Shown piece after piece: positions 43,821 to 54,989 of a stretch of 64,000 bases of DNA. The position numbers were made by a program, and so were the translations under genes. The stretch is from Holotrichia oblita. Taxonomy: Eukaryota; Arthropoda; Insecta; Coleoptera; Scarabaeidae. The stretch lies in assembly GCA_023690525.1 (NCBI GenBank), contig CM043016.1:5208001-5272000 (forward strand), given 5' to 3'. Below the pieces are notes generated by a model, which searched no databases, was not told where the DNA came from, and saw only the letters and a program-made list of their open reading frames with translations. Position 1 is the first letter of the stretch, and every line of letters begins with the position of its first letter.

Positions 43821-44490
43821 CGAGGTGTGGCAGAAAAGTAATTAAACTGATTTTTTATTTACCAAATTTTTTTAACATTAATGTTATCCTCTTCAAAGTA
43901 CAACTTTACTGTACACTGATAAAGGCGTTGTTCCTACTGTTGGTAGCAGCGCTGGAAGTCTTCAACTGGTATGGTCTTCAGTGTGTCCATTACACTCTTT
44001 TGGATGTTGTGCCGAAATGACGTCCTTCGAGGACAGTTTTCAGTTTAGGAAAAATAAAAATGTCACAGGGACTGAGGTCATGTAAATAGGTGGGTTGGGG
44101 AACCACAGGAATGCCTTTTGAGGTCAAAAATTCTGTTATGGAGAGGGCAGTGTGACATGGGGTGTTGTCATCAATTTCTGGTCTCACGCGAATTACCCTT
44201 TTTCAGAGCCTTTCAAGGACGTCTTTATAAAAAACTTGCTTGACAGTTTGTCCTGGAGAAACACATTTTTTGTGGACGATTCTCCTTTTGTCAAAAAAAA
44301 CGAATTTAATCTTTGATTTGCTCATTCGAGCTTTCTTCGTTCCAGGAGAGTTTGCAGTGTGCCACTCTTGACTTTGCCTTTTGGTCTCTCTTCATCGGTT
44401 TTAAAAGTTGAGGGCCTCCCTGAACGGTGTTCATCTTCAACGTGTTCTCTGCCTTCCAAAAATGATTTGCACGAATGTTTTAGATTGAGT
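43821..44490 (-). pseudogene. mariner element (family A, copy 2), 5' part missing
   Basis: Its 3' end is at 43821 (CGAGGTGTGGCAGAAAAGTA preceded by TA), identical to the end of the copy at 12054. The minus strand shows HFGTTSKRV, the block SITEFLTSKGIPVVPQPTYLHDLSPCDIFIFPKLK (third Asp kept; SPDL changed to HDL), DNTPCHTALSI (second Asp, Ala to Thr) and, in another frame, the region around the first Asp. The HTH and the 5' inverted repeat are missing. Inserted at the end of a Jockey ORF1. Confidence 0.82.
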
Positions 44491-44499
44491 AACATTAGA

Positions 44500-46025
44500 A
44501 TATACTGATTCGATCATTGGATAACCTAACACAGCTATTTTCCTCTAAGGGAAAATATCATTACAAACTTTGGATAAAAAGTAATCCAATATTTTCTTTA
44601 AACTCTTATGTTGGTCTAAAGATCTTAAAAGATCTGTCAGAACCAGACTATTTGAGCATTGAATTTGTTCATGGAGGCTCAAGGATTCACCACCCCCTCC
44701 AAAGTTTCGTGCAACAGCATCTGCGGGGAAGATGATGGCCACAGCTTTTTAGGGATGCTGAACGAACTATTCTCATAACAACGCTCCTGCCAGCAGGATC
44801 TGTGTTCCAATGATGACCGCAATTCGTAATGCAGGTTTCGAAATTTTCCAACTTTGGAGAAATGTGTCAAGAAATTTCTAAAAGAGAGTTATGTCAAAGT
44901 ATGTCTTTTTATTATCTGCAAGCGTTTAAAGACAATTGCAATGAGATTAATTGAGGTGACAGCAATTAAGCATGTTTAGAATGAAAAGAAAGATTACCTC
45001 GAGTGATCAAATTTTCATATCAAATCCAATCTTTTACAAACAAAAAACTTGGTAATACAAACGGGGTCCGTACAAAAAAAAAATTAACCGAGATCTTCCT
45101 TTCGCCGACGGTAACATATATAAATCCTAGCAATTCGGATTTTCATCTCTCCATTTGCATGATAGAACACTCGACGGACGACAAACGAACCAGCCCAAAC
45201 TCCTAACGCAATAAATAATGAATTTAGCGCTGCGTAGAGCGCACCGCCACGTCGGGAGTCGTCGTGACGGTGGTGGTGATGGCGGTCTGTTTAAGCCTTG
45301 CGATGATAACGTTTTCATTAAAAAGGATTCACGGTTGTAAAATTTACGGCCAACGATTCAGCTACAGAATATTTGAATAAAAGTGACGGACGTTCACCGT
45401 AATTTGTGCTCTACATCGCATGTGCTGACGTCGAGAATATAGGGTATAATCAGCTATTAAAAAGGGAAGTGTAATCTTGTAGACGAGTTTGAGTTTATCG
45501 AATTTTGAAGCGGACGATTTGGACAAACAGAGAGTCTTTGTGTGTTTCGATGTTGGAAGTGATCTGAAGAGCTAAAATTTAAGAGCACAATGAGGAAACA
45601 GTTCTTTCAAGATGTCAGGCTGTATACCGACATCTAACGCAAATGAATTCTTGTCAGCTTCATATCCTAACTATCTTAAAAATTCTTCTTTGGTGAAACT
45701 TAAATAATTAAAAGAAGGAAAAGATTTGACGGTACTAAAGGGGAATTGAGGAGGAATGTAGAAGATTTTAACGATCGAAGTGAAGGTAATATTAATGTTA
45801 TTGAAGATGTGGCGAAGATCGAACTGATTCTAACCGTTCAGGCTAATAGGAAGTTAGAAAGAGAGTTTTGAAATCTTCAGGACAATGATTCTCAATTTCT
45901 TAAACCAGCTTACTTTCAAACTTCAATTATGGACGAAGCTAATCTGTAACTCAAAAGTAGACCGGGACAAGGTGGTGTCAAAAGAAAATCTAAGATTATT
46001 TATTTATAAAAAATCACCAGGTTTC
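44500..46025. other. No gene recognised
   Basis: No frame of known type. A 72-codon frame at 44517-44735 and its minus-strand shadows show no domain. Confidence 0.4.
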
Positions 46026-46200
46026 AATTCGGAAAATTTCATGTTGAAGAATGGAATGAATCTCCTCCTAACAATGCCAAATTAGCTTTTAAAATTACGA
46101 GTATTGTACCATTCAATCCATCTGTTATTATTCCAGATGAAATTGTTCTGACAGATTATAGTAAAGATTCCTGTTGTTTAATATTTAATAATACACAAAA
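46026..46200 (+). pseudogene. Possible pogo/Tigger transposase C-terminal relic
   Basis: WNESPPNNAKLAFKITSIVPFNPSVI, followed by IPDEIVLTDYS, resembles the GFRxTGIxPFNPxxIPDE segment that follows the third catalytic Asp in pogo-family transposases. Only about 45 codons, with no other block in reach. Confidence 0.5.
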
Positions 46201-46229
46201 TTTGCCGAAAAAACAAATAAAAGTATTTT

Positions 46230-46545
46230 TTCCAGTGGCGTAGAAGTTGGGGAGAAAAACAACTACCCCTTCAAAATCTTCACCGATTATGACTTAATTT
46301 TTTTTTTTTCTCTGGCACACAACTTAGCTTATTATAAGTAGAAAATGGTTATAAAAGCTGTTTTCTTTACGATAAACGGTTCCGGAAATATTTCCAAAAA
46401 ACGAATTTTTTAAATTAAACTTCAACACCCTGTATCTCGAAAATGGTGCATTTTAGAAAGCAATAGAAACGTGTTTTCAAATTTTTTGACAAGGTATCAC
46501 ATCCTGAAGTCCTGCACATATATTATGAAACACCCTATATAATGA
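46230..46545. repeat. Short repeat DNA with ACCCTGTAT-type motifs
   Basis: CACCCTGTATCTCGAAAATG near 46430 and ACACCCTATATA near 46533 are the type of inverted-repeat ends seen on several mini-elements in this window. Boundaries are unclear. Confidence 0.35.
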
Positions 46546-46552
46546 AAACAAA

Positions 46553-46831
46553 TTGATCCTGATTGTAAGGGACTTCAATGCAGCAAATGGTTTGTTAACT
46601 TTTTACGGGAACAATAGGCACTATTTTCAGACACATTTTAATGTTAATTTTAGTAACATGGGCACAAGAGTGAAACAATTTAGTTACCCAATACACAGAC
46701 CTATGTACAAAGTTAGAATCAAGAGCATTAGGTTGTTTAATGGCTTACCTTTAGATATTAAGAAAAGTTTCCTAGTAAGACCAGTAAATGAAATTGATTT
46801 TAGAACTCAAGCCAGAGGTGATGCAGTATAA
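46553..46831 (+). pseudogene. Non-LTR RT C-terminal tail
   Basis: A 92-codon frame with MGTRVKQFSYPIHRPMYKVRI and IRLFNGLPLDIKKSF followed by a short tail and TAA. This matches the end of Jockey/CR1-like ORF2 proteins, where R-x-N-x-LP-x-xIK is common. No RT core is attached. Confidence 0.55.
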
Positions 46832-46869
46832 ATCTTATTAGCAATTATCGAGTATATTAGCAAAACATG

Positions 46870-48790
46870 GGGAGAAAACCAGAAACGATAATGGGAAGAG
46901 AATGCTGGACTTTTGTCTAAATCATAGGCAACTAATTCTTTAAACACAAGGATATCCACAAATATACGCGTGTACAACACAATAAGGGGAACACTCTATA
47001 ATTGACTACGTTTTGACAGAAAAGGAAAATAGAAGATGTGTTTTAGATGTCACAGTCAGAAGAGGAGTAGCGATCACTATTTGGTTGTAGCTAGAGTCAA
47101 AGAAGAAATAGACGGCAAACACAAGAACGCAAACAAAACGAAGAAAATAGGGTTCACATCAATAAAGATATATAAGCTAAAGGAATGTGAAACGGCCAGG
47201 AAATATGAGCAATTAGTTCAAAGAAATATAAATGAGAATATAAAGAGACTTAAGCTAGCTAATCTAGAAGAAAAATGGAATATATTCAAAGGCATAATTG
47301 TTGAAGCTGCTGAGACTGTTGCAGAAATAACAAATATAGTAAATGAAGACACAGAAATTACCTTAGAAAAACTGTCTGAGGTAATTAAAAAACTAAAAAA
47401 TGGAAAAGCTCCCGGAAATAATATAATAGTGCCTGAAATGATCAAGAACATTGGCGAAACCGGAACCAAGATACTTCTGGAGATCCTAAATATGGGAATG
47501 GAAACATGAAGACATACCAGAAGACTGGGAAGTGGCACCAATAACACCGGTATATAAAAAAGGAAATCCACAGTACAGTTGTCAAGATATATGAACAGCT
47601 AATTAATAACAGATTAAGACCGATCATTGAGCCATTACTCTCGGAGTCACAGAGTGGATTCAGACCAGGAAGAAGTACACAAGATCATGTATTCACGTTA
47701 AAGCAAATAATTGACAGAAGACTACAACAAGAGAAAAATTTATATTTTGTGTTCATAGACTTAGAAAAGGCCTTTGATAGTGTACCAAGAAATAAATTAT
47801 GGCGTCTTGAAGGAAGGGGAGTCAGTAATAAAATAATCCGTAATATCCAAAGGTTATACAAGAACAATATAAACTATGTAATCAGACACAATATGAGATC
47901 CAAAAGATTCATAACTGAAGAAGGATTGAGGCAGGGAGGAGGGCTAAGCCCAGTACTGTTCACAATATTCATGGACGATGTTATCAAACAATGCTCAATG
48001 CAAACGAAAAAAAAACCAAATTGGATATAGGAACCTAGAGAGAGTACAGATATCGGAGGCAGCTTTTGCGGACGATATAGTATTAATAGGCGAGAACAAA
48101 AAGAGCCTACAAGAGAATATAGATATATGGAATAAAGTACTTAAAGGGAAAGGTATGAGCATAAATAAAAATAAAACAAAAGTAATGTCCACATGCGAGG
48201 AACAATTAAACAACAGGTGAACGAGTTCGATTATTTAGATGTACCGATAGAAAACACCGGTAAAAACGAACCAGAAATTAACAGAATAATTGAAAACGCA
48301 ACTAAGTTGTATTACTCGATGAATAGGAACTTTATTGCTAAAAAAGAAATTTCACAAGATACCAAAATAAAATGCGAATAAGATGCAAATTATGGCTACT
48401 CAATAACAGACAAAAAAGCAAAATCCAAGCGGCAAGATAGATGTAACAAGATAGAGTGAGAAATGCGCAAACGAGAGAAACACTAAAAATATCATCTATA
48501 TTGGACTTCATCGAGCAGTGGCAATTGAGTTGGTGGGGCCATCTAGAACGAATGAAGGATACTAAACCAGTTAAATTAATATATGAAGCGAAAGTACTGC
48601 GAAAAAGAAAAAGAGGAAAAGACCGAAACAAGAATGGGACCATGCCATTGGACACAGCATCCAGAAAAGAGGAAAGAACTGGAGGGAAGCGAGATCGGTT
48701 TCGAAATGAAACGACACTTCTGGTTGATATATCCAAGCCAAGCTTTGACATAGCTGATGGCAGTGCAGCCAGAATTTTTTTTTCTACAAT
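46870..48790 (+). pseudogene. RTE-like endonuclease-reverse transcriptase, near-complete RT
   Basis: It starts with an endonuclease remnant (NDNGKRMLDFCLNHRQL, SIIDYVLTEKENRRCV, then SSDHYLVVARVKEEI with the catalytic Asp-His). The RT covers LKNGKAPGNNIIVPEMIKNIG, IPEDWEVAPITPVYKKGNPQ (NYRPIT-type block deleted), ESQSGFRPGRSTQDHVFTLK, FVFIDLEKAFDSVPRNKLW (first catalytic Asp), GLRQGGGLSPVLFTIFMDDV, AAFADDIVLIGEN (catalytic ADD present) and the thumb with MSINKNKTKVM and QWQLSWWGHLERMKDT. Frameshifts near 47510, 48015 and 48215 and a stop at 48380 break it. Same general family as 14760-18494, but in the other orientation and better preserved in the palm. Confidence 0.9.
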
Positions 48791-48970
48791 CAAGGTTGGC
48801 ATCAAATATTATTGGTGTGGATAAAAAAACAATCAACGGTTGCTGTCACAATATGACAAATTGTTGAAATTTTTGTAATTTATAGATTTGCGGTTTCCTA
48901 TCATCGTGGAAGCATTCCAAGCTTGTTTTAGAATGCCATCGACTTCTGTACCCTTCTTTCATCTGACTTG

Positions 48971-50211
48971 CACGAGCGTTTTTATATTCGCGGAATGGGG
49001 GATAACTTAAAAAAACAAATTATTTTTCTTTTTCAATATATTCACCTGCAAGACGGATACATTTTCCACATCTTTCAAAATTTATTTATACCCTCATGAT
49101 TTCGCTTTATCTGCAAAATCGCCGAAACTGCCTGCTTGACTTCATCATCGGAAATTTTTTACCCCGCAGCTCTTTTTTCATTTTCGGAAACAGGTAATAA
49201 TCACTCGGGGCCAGGTCTGGGCTGTAGTAGGGTGGGTGATTCACAATTTCGAAGCCCACCTTATGCAGGGCAGCTAACGCAACGCGGCTCTTGTGGACGG
49301 GCGCGTTGTCGTGCAAAAGCAGCACACCTTTCGTCAATTTTCCCCGTCTTTTCTCTTTAATGGCTTCTTTTAGTCGCTCTAATATTGAAGTGTAATATTC
49401 TCCGGTTATAGAAACACCTTTATCTTTATAATCAATCAACAAAATTCCTTCCGAGTCCCAAAATACCATTGCCATGAGTTTCTCAGCTGATTGTGACACT
49501 TTAAATTTCTTGGGAGGTGCTGTGCCCTTTTTATGCCACTGCATGGAGTCTTATTTGGACTCAGGTTCATAATGATGAACCCAAGTTTCGTCTCCAGTAA
49601 CAATTCGACTCAATACACCATCCTTGTCTTCATTACAGAGGTCCAAAAATGCACGCGAACACTCTACGCGCTGCTGTTTTTGCGGCGGCGTGAGCATTCT
49701 CGGCACCCATCTTGCGCTGACTTTAGACATGCCGAGATGATCGTGTAGGATTTTAAAAATTGTTGTGTCGGATACTCCAACAATTTCTGTGAGTTGCTTC
49801 TTCTTTAGTCGAGCATCTTCGAATACAATTTTTTCAACTTTTTGGATAAGTGCTGGCGTGGTCACCTCAATGCTCCTGCCCGGCCTCGGGTCGTCTTCAA
49901 GGGATTCCTTTCCTTGTTTAAATAAACTATGCCACTTGTACACCATGCTGATTTTTCCTGGACAAGAGTCGCCGTAAACCAATGATATCTCATTTATTAT
50001 GGTCGCGACTGATATTCGATTTTTTCCATATTTCACTTTTCACTCCTGATTATGTTACTTGGTTGACGATAGCTCAAAGACTGACTGTCTAATAACAATG
50101 AAACTTCGTATTTATACTAATTATGAGTCGCTGCACAGGCCACGCCCCCAATGCGCCTAATCACCCTCCTACAACCCGCTCATTCCGCGAATACAAAAAC
50201 GCTCCCTCGTG
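48971..50211 (-). mobile_element. mariner element (family B, copy 1), nearly full length
   Basis: 1.24 kb between CACGAGCGTTTTTATATTCG (48971-48990) and its imperfect inverted complement ending CGCTCCCTCGTG (50200-50211). The size is normal for mariner. It holds one transposase read on the minus strand. Confidence 0.87.
49016..50036 (-). pseudogene. mariner DD34D transposase with few lesions
   Basis: Starts at 50036 (MKYGKNRISVATIINEISLVYG). HTH region VYKWHSLFKQGKESLEDDPRPGR and QLTEIVGVSDTTIFKILHDHLG; linker WVPRMLTPPQKQQRVE (WVPRxL motif); first catalytic Asp in VTGDETWVHHYEPESK; second in LLLHDNAPVHKSRVAL; third in SPDLAPSDYYLFP, with 34 residues between the last two. One TAA at about 49546 replaces the CAA (Gln) present in the copy at 57001. 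A frameshift at about 49155 garbles the last 45 codons. Apart from these the protein is complete. Confidence 0.92.
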
Positions 50212-51049
50212 TTTCAGATTCGTCTAAGAAACGTTTATGAAGGGTCTCTATTTATTTTGTTTATATCTGATATTAATAGCTGTCAAACGCCCTCTTGCAT
50301 CGTTACAGAAAATACGATTACTATCCATTTAGAAGAATTAAAGAAACTAGTATGGTTCTCAGTAGCTCATATTTATATTTTGACAGTTCAACGTCACGTA
50401 CTCTGACAAAGGGCGTTGCAAGATGATTCGAAATATTTATTGAACGTTTGCTGCGTTGTATTGACTCAGAAGGACACTATTCTGAATAACCAATTTAGAT
50501 CAGTACCTAGTGTAAATCAGGACTATTTTGTAGTTTTATTTAAATATGACGTGACGCAGTTTTATTTTATTTATTTAAAAATCATTTCAGTTGCAGTTTC
50601 GACTAAATACCATCGAGATTATAAAAATATATGCACATTTAAAATGTTCTGTAACTCCAAAAGTAACATAAAATTGAAAATATCGGAACATATTTTGACG
50701 ATTCATTGTTTGTTTTATGTAATTTCTATTGTAGTAGTGAATCGCGTCCATTCTGATGTTCCCGTGCAAATACATATTTGTATACATACATGCATACATG
50801 CACCTAGCCGGACTATTATATGTACGGCCATTGAGCAATGTATTGGCGCAGCGCTATTAATTTAAATTATGTCTGTGACACGTTCGCATTTTGTATTGTA
50901 CTAGAAAATACCTGTTTGCATAGTCCGGCTACATTCAATATAAATCACGTAAAATATTATTTATATTCGATGGTGTTTATTCTGGGTGTAGTTTAGCACG
51001 TCCTGTTGGAATGATATGGTAGTCTCCTCTGATGGTTTAGTAGTCAAGG
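50212..51049. other. No gene recognised
   Basis: A 149-codon plus frame (50416-50865) has no domain and a composition typical of translated AT-rich DNA. I treat it as chance. Confidence 0.45.
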
Positions 51050-51059
51050 AATACATAGA

Positions 51060-52050
51060 ACACTTTAACCCACTAAACACCAAACAAGTTTTAACTAAAA
51101 CACCGACGCGTTTCAACAGCAATGCTGTCATTATCAAGGCGATAATAAAACTAAATTAACCTAAATGTTATACACGGTCAATCCGATACGCATCATTCAT
51201 TTCCGATTAACGAAAACAATGACGAATGCGGGATAGGTCCGTTGTCACAGTTCATTATACATGACTTATTTTTATATATTTTTAAACTTTCGAAAACATT
51301 TAGAAACTTACAATTATTTATTTGTCTAATTAATTTAACATTCGTATGATCGATGTTGTGATCTGTTTCAAAAATGTGTTGGGCAACGCTCGATTTCTCA
51401 ATTCTATTCAATCTAAGATTAGCCATATGCTCTTTGAATCCAGTTGAGACTGCTCTCCTGGTTTGCCCAATATATTTTTGATTACAATCTTTACAATTGA
51501 TTTCGTAAATTCCTGACTTTTCTAGAGGTTGTATTTTATCTTTTGGGTTACCGATGAGACTTCGTAAACTAGTCCCAGAACTGTAAACTATTCTGAGATC
51601 TAGCTCTTTGAAGATTTTACTCAAACCTTTAGTGATAAAGGGAGCGTAAGGGAGGGTCACAACGGGTGAAGCTTTAACATCCTCTCGAACAGTCGTAGAT
51701 TCTTTCACAGTTTTCTTATAATTAAACTTCCTAATTAACTTATAGATATGCTGAGGTTGGAAACCATTACACTTGGTCGCATCTTTTATAATTTTAAGCT
51801 CTTTCTCATACCTCGCCTTGTTCAAGGGAAAAGTGAGAAGTCTGTGGACCAAAAAAATTCAGGGTTGCCATTTTGTGTTGAACACAATGATGGGAATCTG
51901 AAGGAATGTAGCGAAGTGTACTGGTTTCCTTTCTATACACGTCAAACTCTAATCTATTGTTATTTCTAATTACTAAAGTATCTAGAAAGGGAGCTGACCG
52001 TTTTCTACTCTTTCACAAGAGAACTTTATGGTTTCGAACCGATTATTTAA
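51060..52050 (-). pseudogene. Penelope-like element (family 2), 3' part
   Basis: The terminal segment 51060-51300 matches the ends at 36330-36610. The 219-codon minus frame (51852-51193) holds HRLLTFPLNKARYEKELKI, LPYAPFITKGLSKIFKELD and a full GIY-YIG domain: SGIYEINCKDCNQKYIGQTRR, VSTGFKEHM, LRLNRIEKSSVAQHIFETDH and a tail to PHSSLFSLIGNE. This is the natural C-terminus of the family. The region upstream (51853-52050) continues RT sequence (NNRLEFDVYRKETSTLRYI) in another frame and stops beside the DD41D element at 52066. Confidence 0.88.
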
Positions 52051-52065
52051 TTTTAATTTATTATA

Positions 52066-52695
52066 CAGGGTTGTCACTTAAGCGCGCGCTGGTCTATAGC
52101 TCCTATACTAATGATGTTAGGAATTTCGTTCATATACTAATCTATACTACTTGCAAGGCTCTATTCCAAGAAAATATTTTTAAGTATATAAAGTGAACCA
52201 AATAAGTGTGAAGATATAGAAGTATTTTTTTTTAAATGACACCCCTTGTATTGTGTTGCACATTTCAGTTCATCTCAATGCACTTTATCAATTCCCAAAA
52301 AATTATTTCATTACTCCTGGTATTTCCGGAGAAATAAATTAAAAGTCATTAAAATGAAATTTTACGCACTAAAAATAGAAAATAAAAAAAAAACGTAGGA
52401 ACAATTTTTTGACTCACGATTTAGTATGGAGTGAATCGAGAAAGGTTACTCTCACCTTGTTTACATTTCGTAAATTTTCTACAGGGTTACCAAAATTATG
52501 GTCGAACAATGACATATTTCAAACTAATTTTTCTCACTTTTTTCAAATGGAACATCCTGTATATTTTTTCACCACTTGATGCAGAATTAAAAAACAAATA
52601 TTTTTTGTAAGTACAGCTGTATTTAAATTCTCGACGGTTTTCTAGATATTTATGGAAAATCATTTATTTGGTTTTCCACGGTAAATTTTTGTTAA
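52066..52695. repeat. Left long terminal inverted repeat (about 630 bp)
   Basis: Pairs with 53917-54546. Divergence is low: examples are CAATTTTTTGACTCACGATT/AATCGTGAGTCAAAAAATTG and TCGAGAAAGGT against ACCTTTCTCGA. Confidence 0.85.
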
Positions 52696-52816
52696 TAGAT
52701 CAAATCGGTTATGGAAAAAAAAATTACTCGTTGGCATGACAATGTTATTAATTATTGTGATATTATTCAGACACTCGGCGACATCTTGCACATATTATTT
52801 TTCTTTCTTAATAAAA

Positions 52817-53871
52817 ATGAACTATACGATCCAAGAATCAACTGATATGATTTACATTCTCGGAGAATGTTTAAAGAATTGTCTTGTAGCATCCAGAGTG
52901 TACGGCGAGAGGTTTCCTGATAGAAGGCACCCAGATGAAAGAGCATTTCAAAGATTGATGGATCGATTTAACAGGACTGGGACAGTCAAATATGAAAAAC
53001 ATGACAGAGTAAAGCACATATTAAATGATGAAAACGAATTTAACATTATTGCTAGTGTTGTTGAAAATCCACATAGGAGTACAGCCGACATTAGAGATTT
53101 GCTGCACATAGGTCAAACTTCAGTTAAAAAGATTTTGAAGAAGCATTATTTCCATCCATATCACGTACAACTGAGTCAAGCACTTCTAGGGCAAGATTTC
53201 GAAAACAGGATAAATTTTTGTAATCGGGGTCTCGCTCGAATTCAAGAAGATGTACGGTTTTTTAATACTGTATTGTTTACCGATGAAGCAACTTTCCACA
53301 ATAATGGTCATGTGAACAGGCATAATCTACATTATTACGCCAATGTGAATCCAAATTTGCAGTTGACCGGCAACACAGGTGGAATGTAAACGTCTGGGGA
53401 GGTATAATTGGAGACCATATTATAGGACCCCATTTCTTTGATGGACATGTCAATGGTGATATTTTTCAAAGATTTTTGGACAAAGACCTTGATAACCTTC
53501 TAGAGAATATACCATTAGGGCTGTTAAGAAGAATGTGGTTCCAGTTAGACGGGGCGCCTGCTCGTTTCAGTATTCAAGTTCGACATACTTTGAATGAGAA
53601 GTTTCCAGGTCGCTGGATTGGAACACAAGGACCTGTTCCATGGCCCGCAAGGTCACCAGATCTGATCAAAGTTGATTCTTTCCTGTGGGGGTATGTTAAA
53701 GATCTGGTCCACCGTATACCACCAACTACACCAGAAAACATGCGGGAAAGAATAAGAGAAGCCTTTGATTCAGTTACTCTTTTAATGTTACAAAATACAA
53801 ATAGGTCTTTAACAAACAGGTTAAATCTGTGTTTACAAGAAAATGGTAGATTGTTTGAATACTTAATTTAA
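52817..53871 (+). pseudogene. DUF4817-type DD41D transposase with one frameshift
   Basis: Start chosen at ATG 52817 (MNYTIQESTDMIYILGECL), the beginning of the DUF4817 HTH; VYGERFPDRRHPDERAFQRL is its hallmark. Second HTH RSTADIRDLLHIGQTSVKKIL. First catalytic Asp in LFTDEATFHNNGHVNRHN, second in FQLDGAPARFSIQVRH, third in SPDLIKVDSFLWG; 41 residues between the last two. The usual NPLDF is changed to IKVDS. A frameshift near 53366 is the only clear break; the second frame ends at TAA 53869-53871. Length about 350 codons, normal. Confidence 0.9.
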
Positions 53872-53916
53872 TCATGTGTAAAATTCTCTAATGTTTTTCA
53901 TAGTTAAATGTTAATA

Positions 53917-54546
53917 CAAATTTACCGTGGAAAACCAAATAAATGGTTTTCCATAAATGTCTAGAAAACCGTCGAGAATTTAAATACAGTTGTACTTACA
54001 AAAAATATTAGTCTTTTAATTCTGCATCAAGTGGTGAAAAAATATACAGGGTGTTCCATTTGAAAAAAGTGAGAAAAATTAGTTTGAAATATGTCATTGT
54101 TCGACCATAATTTTGGTAACCCTGTAGAAAATTTACGAAATGTAAACAAGGTGAGAGTAACCTTAGACCTTTCTCGACTCACTCCATACTAAATCGTGAG
54201 TCAAAAAATTGCTCCTACGTTTTTTTTTATTTTCTATTTTTAGTGCGTAAAATGTCATTTTAATGACTTTTAATTTATTTCTCCGGAAATACCAGGAGTA
54301 ATGAAATAATTTTTTGGGAATTGATAAAGTGTATTGAGATGAACTAAAATGTGCAACACAATACAAGGGGTGTCATTTAAAAAAAATTACTTCCATATCT
54401 TCACACTTATTTGGGTCACCTTATATACTTAAAAATATTTTCCTGAAATAGAGTCTTGCAAGTAGTATAGATTAGTATATGAACGAAATTCCTAACATCA
54501 TTAGTATAGCAGCTATAGACCAGCGCGCGCTTAGGTGACAATCCTG
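53917..54546. repeat. Right long terminal inverted repeat (about 630 bp)
   Basis: Inverted copy of 52066-52695, including the 82-bp TACAGGGTGTTCC…ACCCTGTA module at 54045-54126. Confidence 0.85.
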
Positions 54547-54624
54547 TATATATAAAAACTTTCGTGAAATTTGCTGCGTTCTAGCTTAATTTTTATGGGA
54601 TTGTCATAGAGTAATCATGATCGA

Positions 54625-54987
54625 TTTTCTGGATAAGGATGGGACAATAATCAGGAATTATTATTCGATGGTACTAACCATTTTACTAAAAAAAGTTATG
54701 GAGAGAAGACCCGGAAAATTGCCCAAAGATGTTTTTTTTTTCAGGACAATGCACCTGCACACAAATCCCATGTTGCCATGCAAATAATTCGTGATTTAAC
54801 GTTCGAATTACTCGAACACCTCTCTTATTCGCCATAAAAAAAATTTAAAAGGTCGTGTATTTGCTTCCAATGAAAAGGTGGCAGAAGTTGCGAAGGACTG
54901 GTGTGCTGAGCAAGATATAAAAAATATTTTGAGTTTCAAATTTTGTTTACTTCTATAGTAGGCTAAGAATTTTTCAATACCACCTCG
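54625..54987 (+). pseudogene. mariner transposase 3' remnant
   Basis: IFWIRMG/FLDKDGTIIRNYYSMVL, then KLPKDVFFFQDNAPAHKSHVAM with the second catalytic Asp and FELLEHLSYSP, after which the third block is frame-broken. The right end CACCTCG plus TA lies at 54981-54989. The 5' two thirds are missing. A family different from A and B by sequence. Confidence 0.75.
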
Positions 54988-54989
54988 TA

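Larger units (their letters stand above)
52066..54546 (+). mobile_element. DD41D Tc1/mariner-type transposon, second family, very long inverted repeats
   Basis: TA flanks at 52064-52065 and 54547-54548. Ends CAGGGTTGTCACTTAAGCGC and its inverted complement (GCGCTTAGGTGACAATCCTG). The inverted match runs for about 630 bp on each side, up to GGTTTTCCACGGTAAATTT (about 52690) and AAATTTACCGTGGAAAACC (about 53922). Only about 1.2 kb, mostly transposase, lies between. Inside each arm is an 82-bp module bounded by TACAGGGT/ACCCTGTA-type ends. Confidence 0.88.

Noticed and set aside
50416..50865. 149-codon plus-strand frame as a host gene
   Set aside because: Composition typical of AT-rich non-coding DNA, no motif, and a comparable frame on the other strand.
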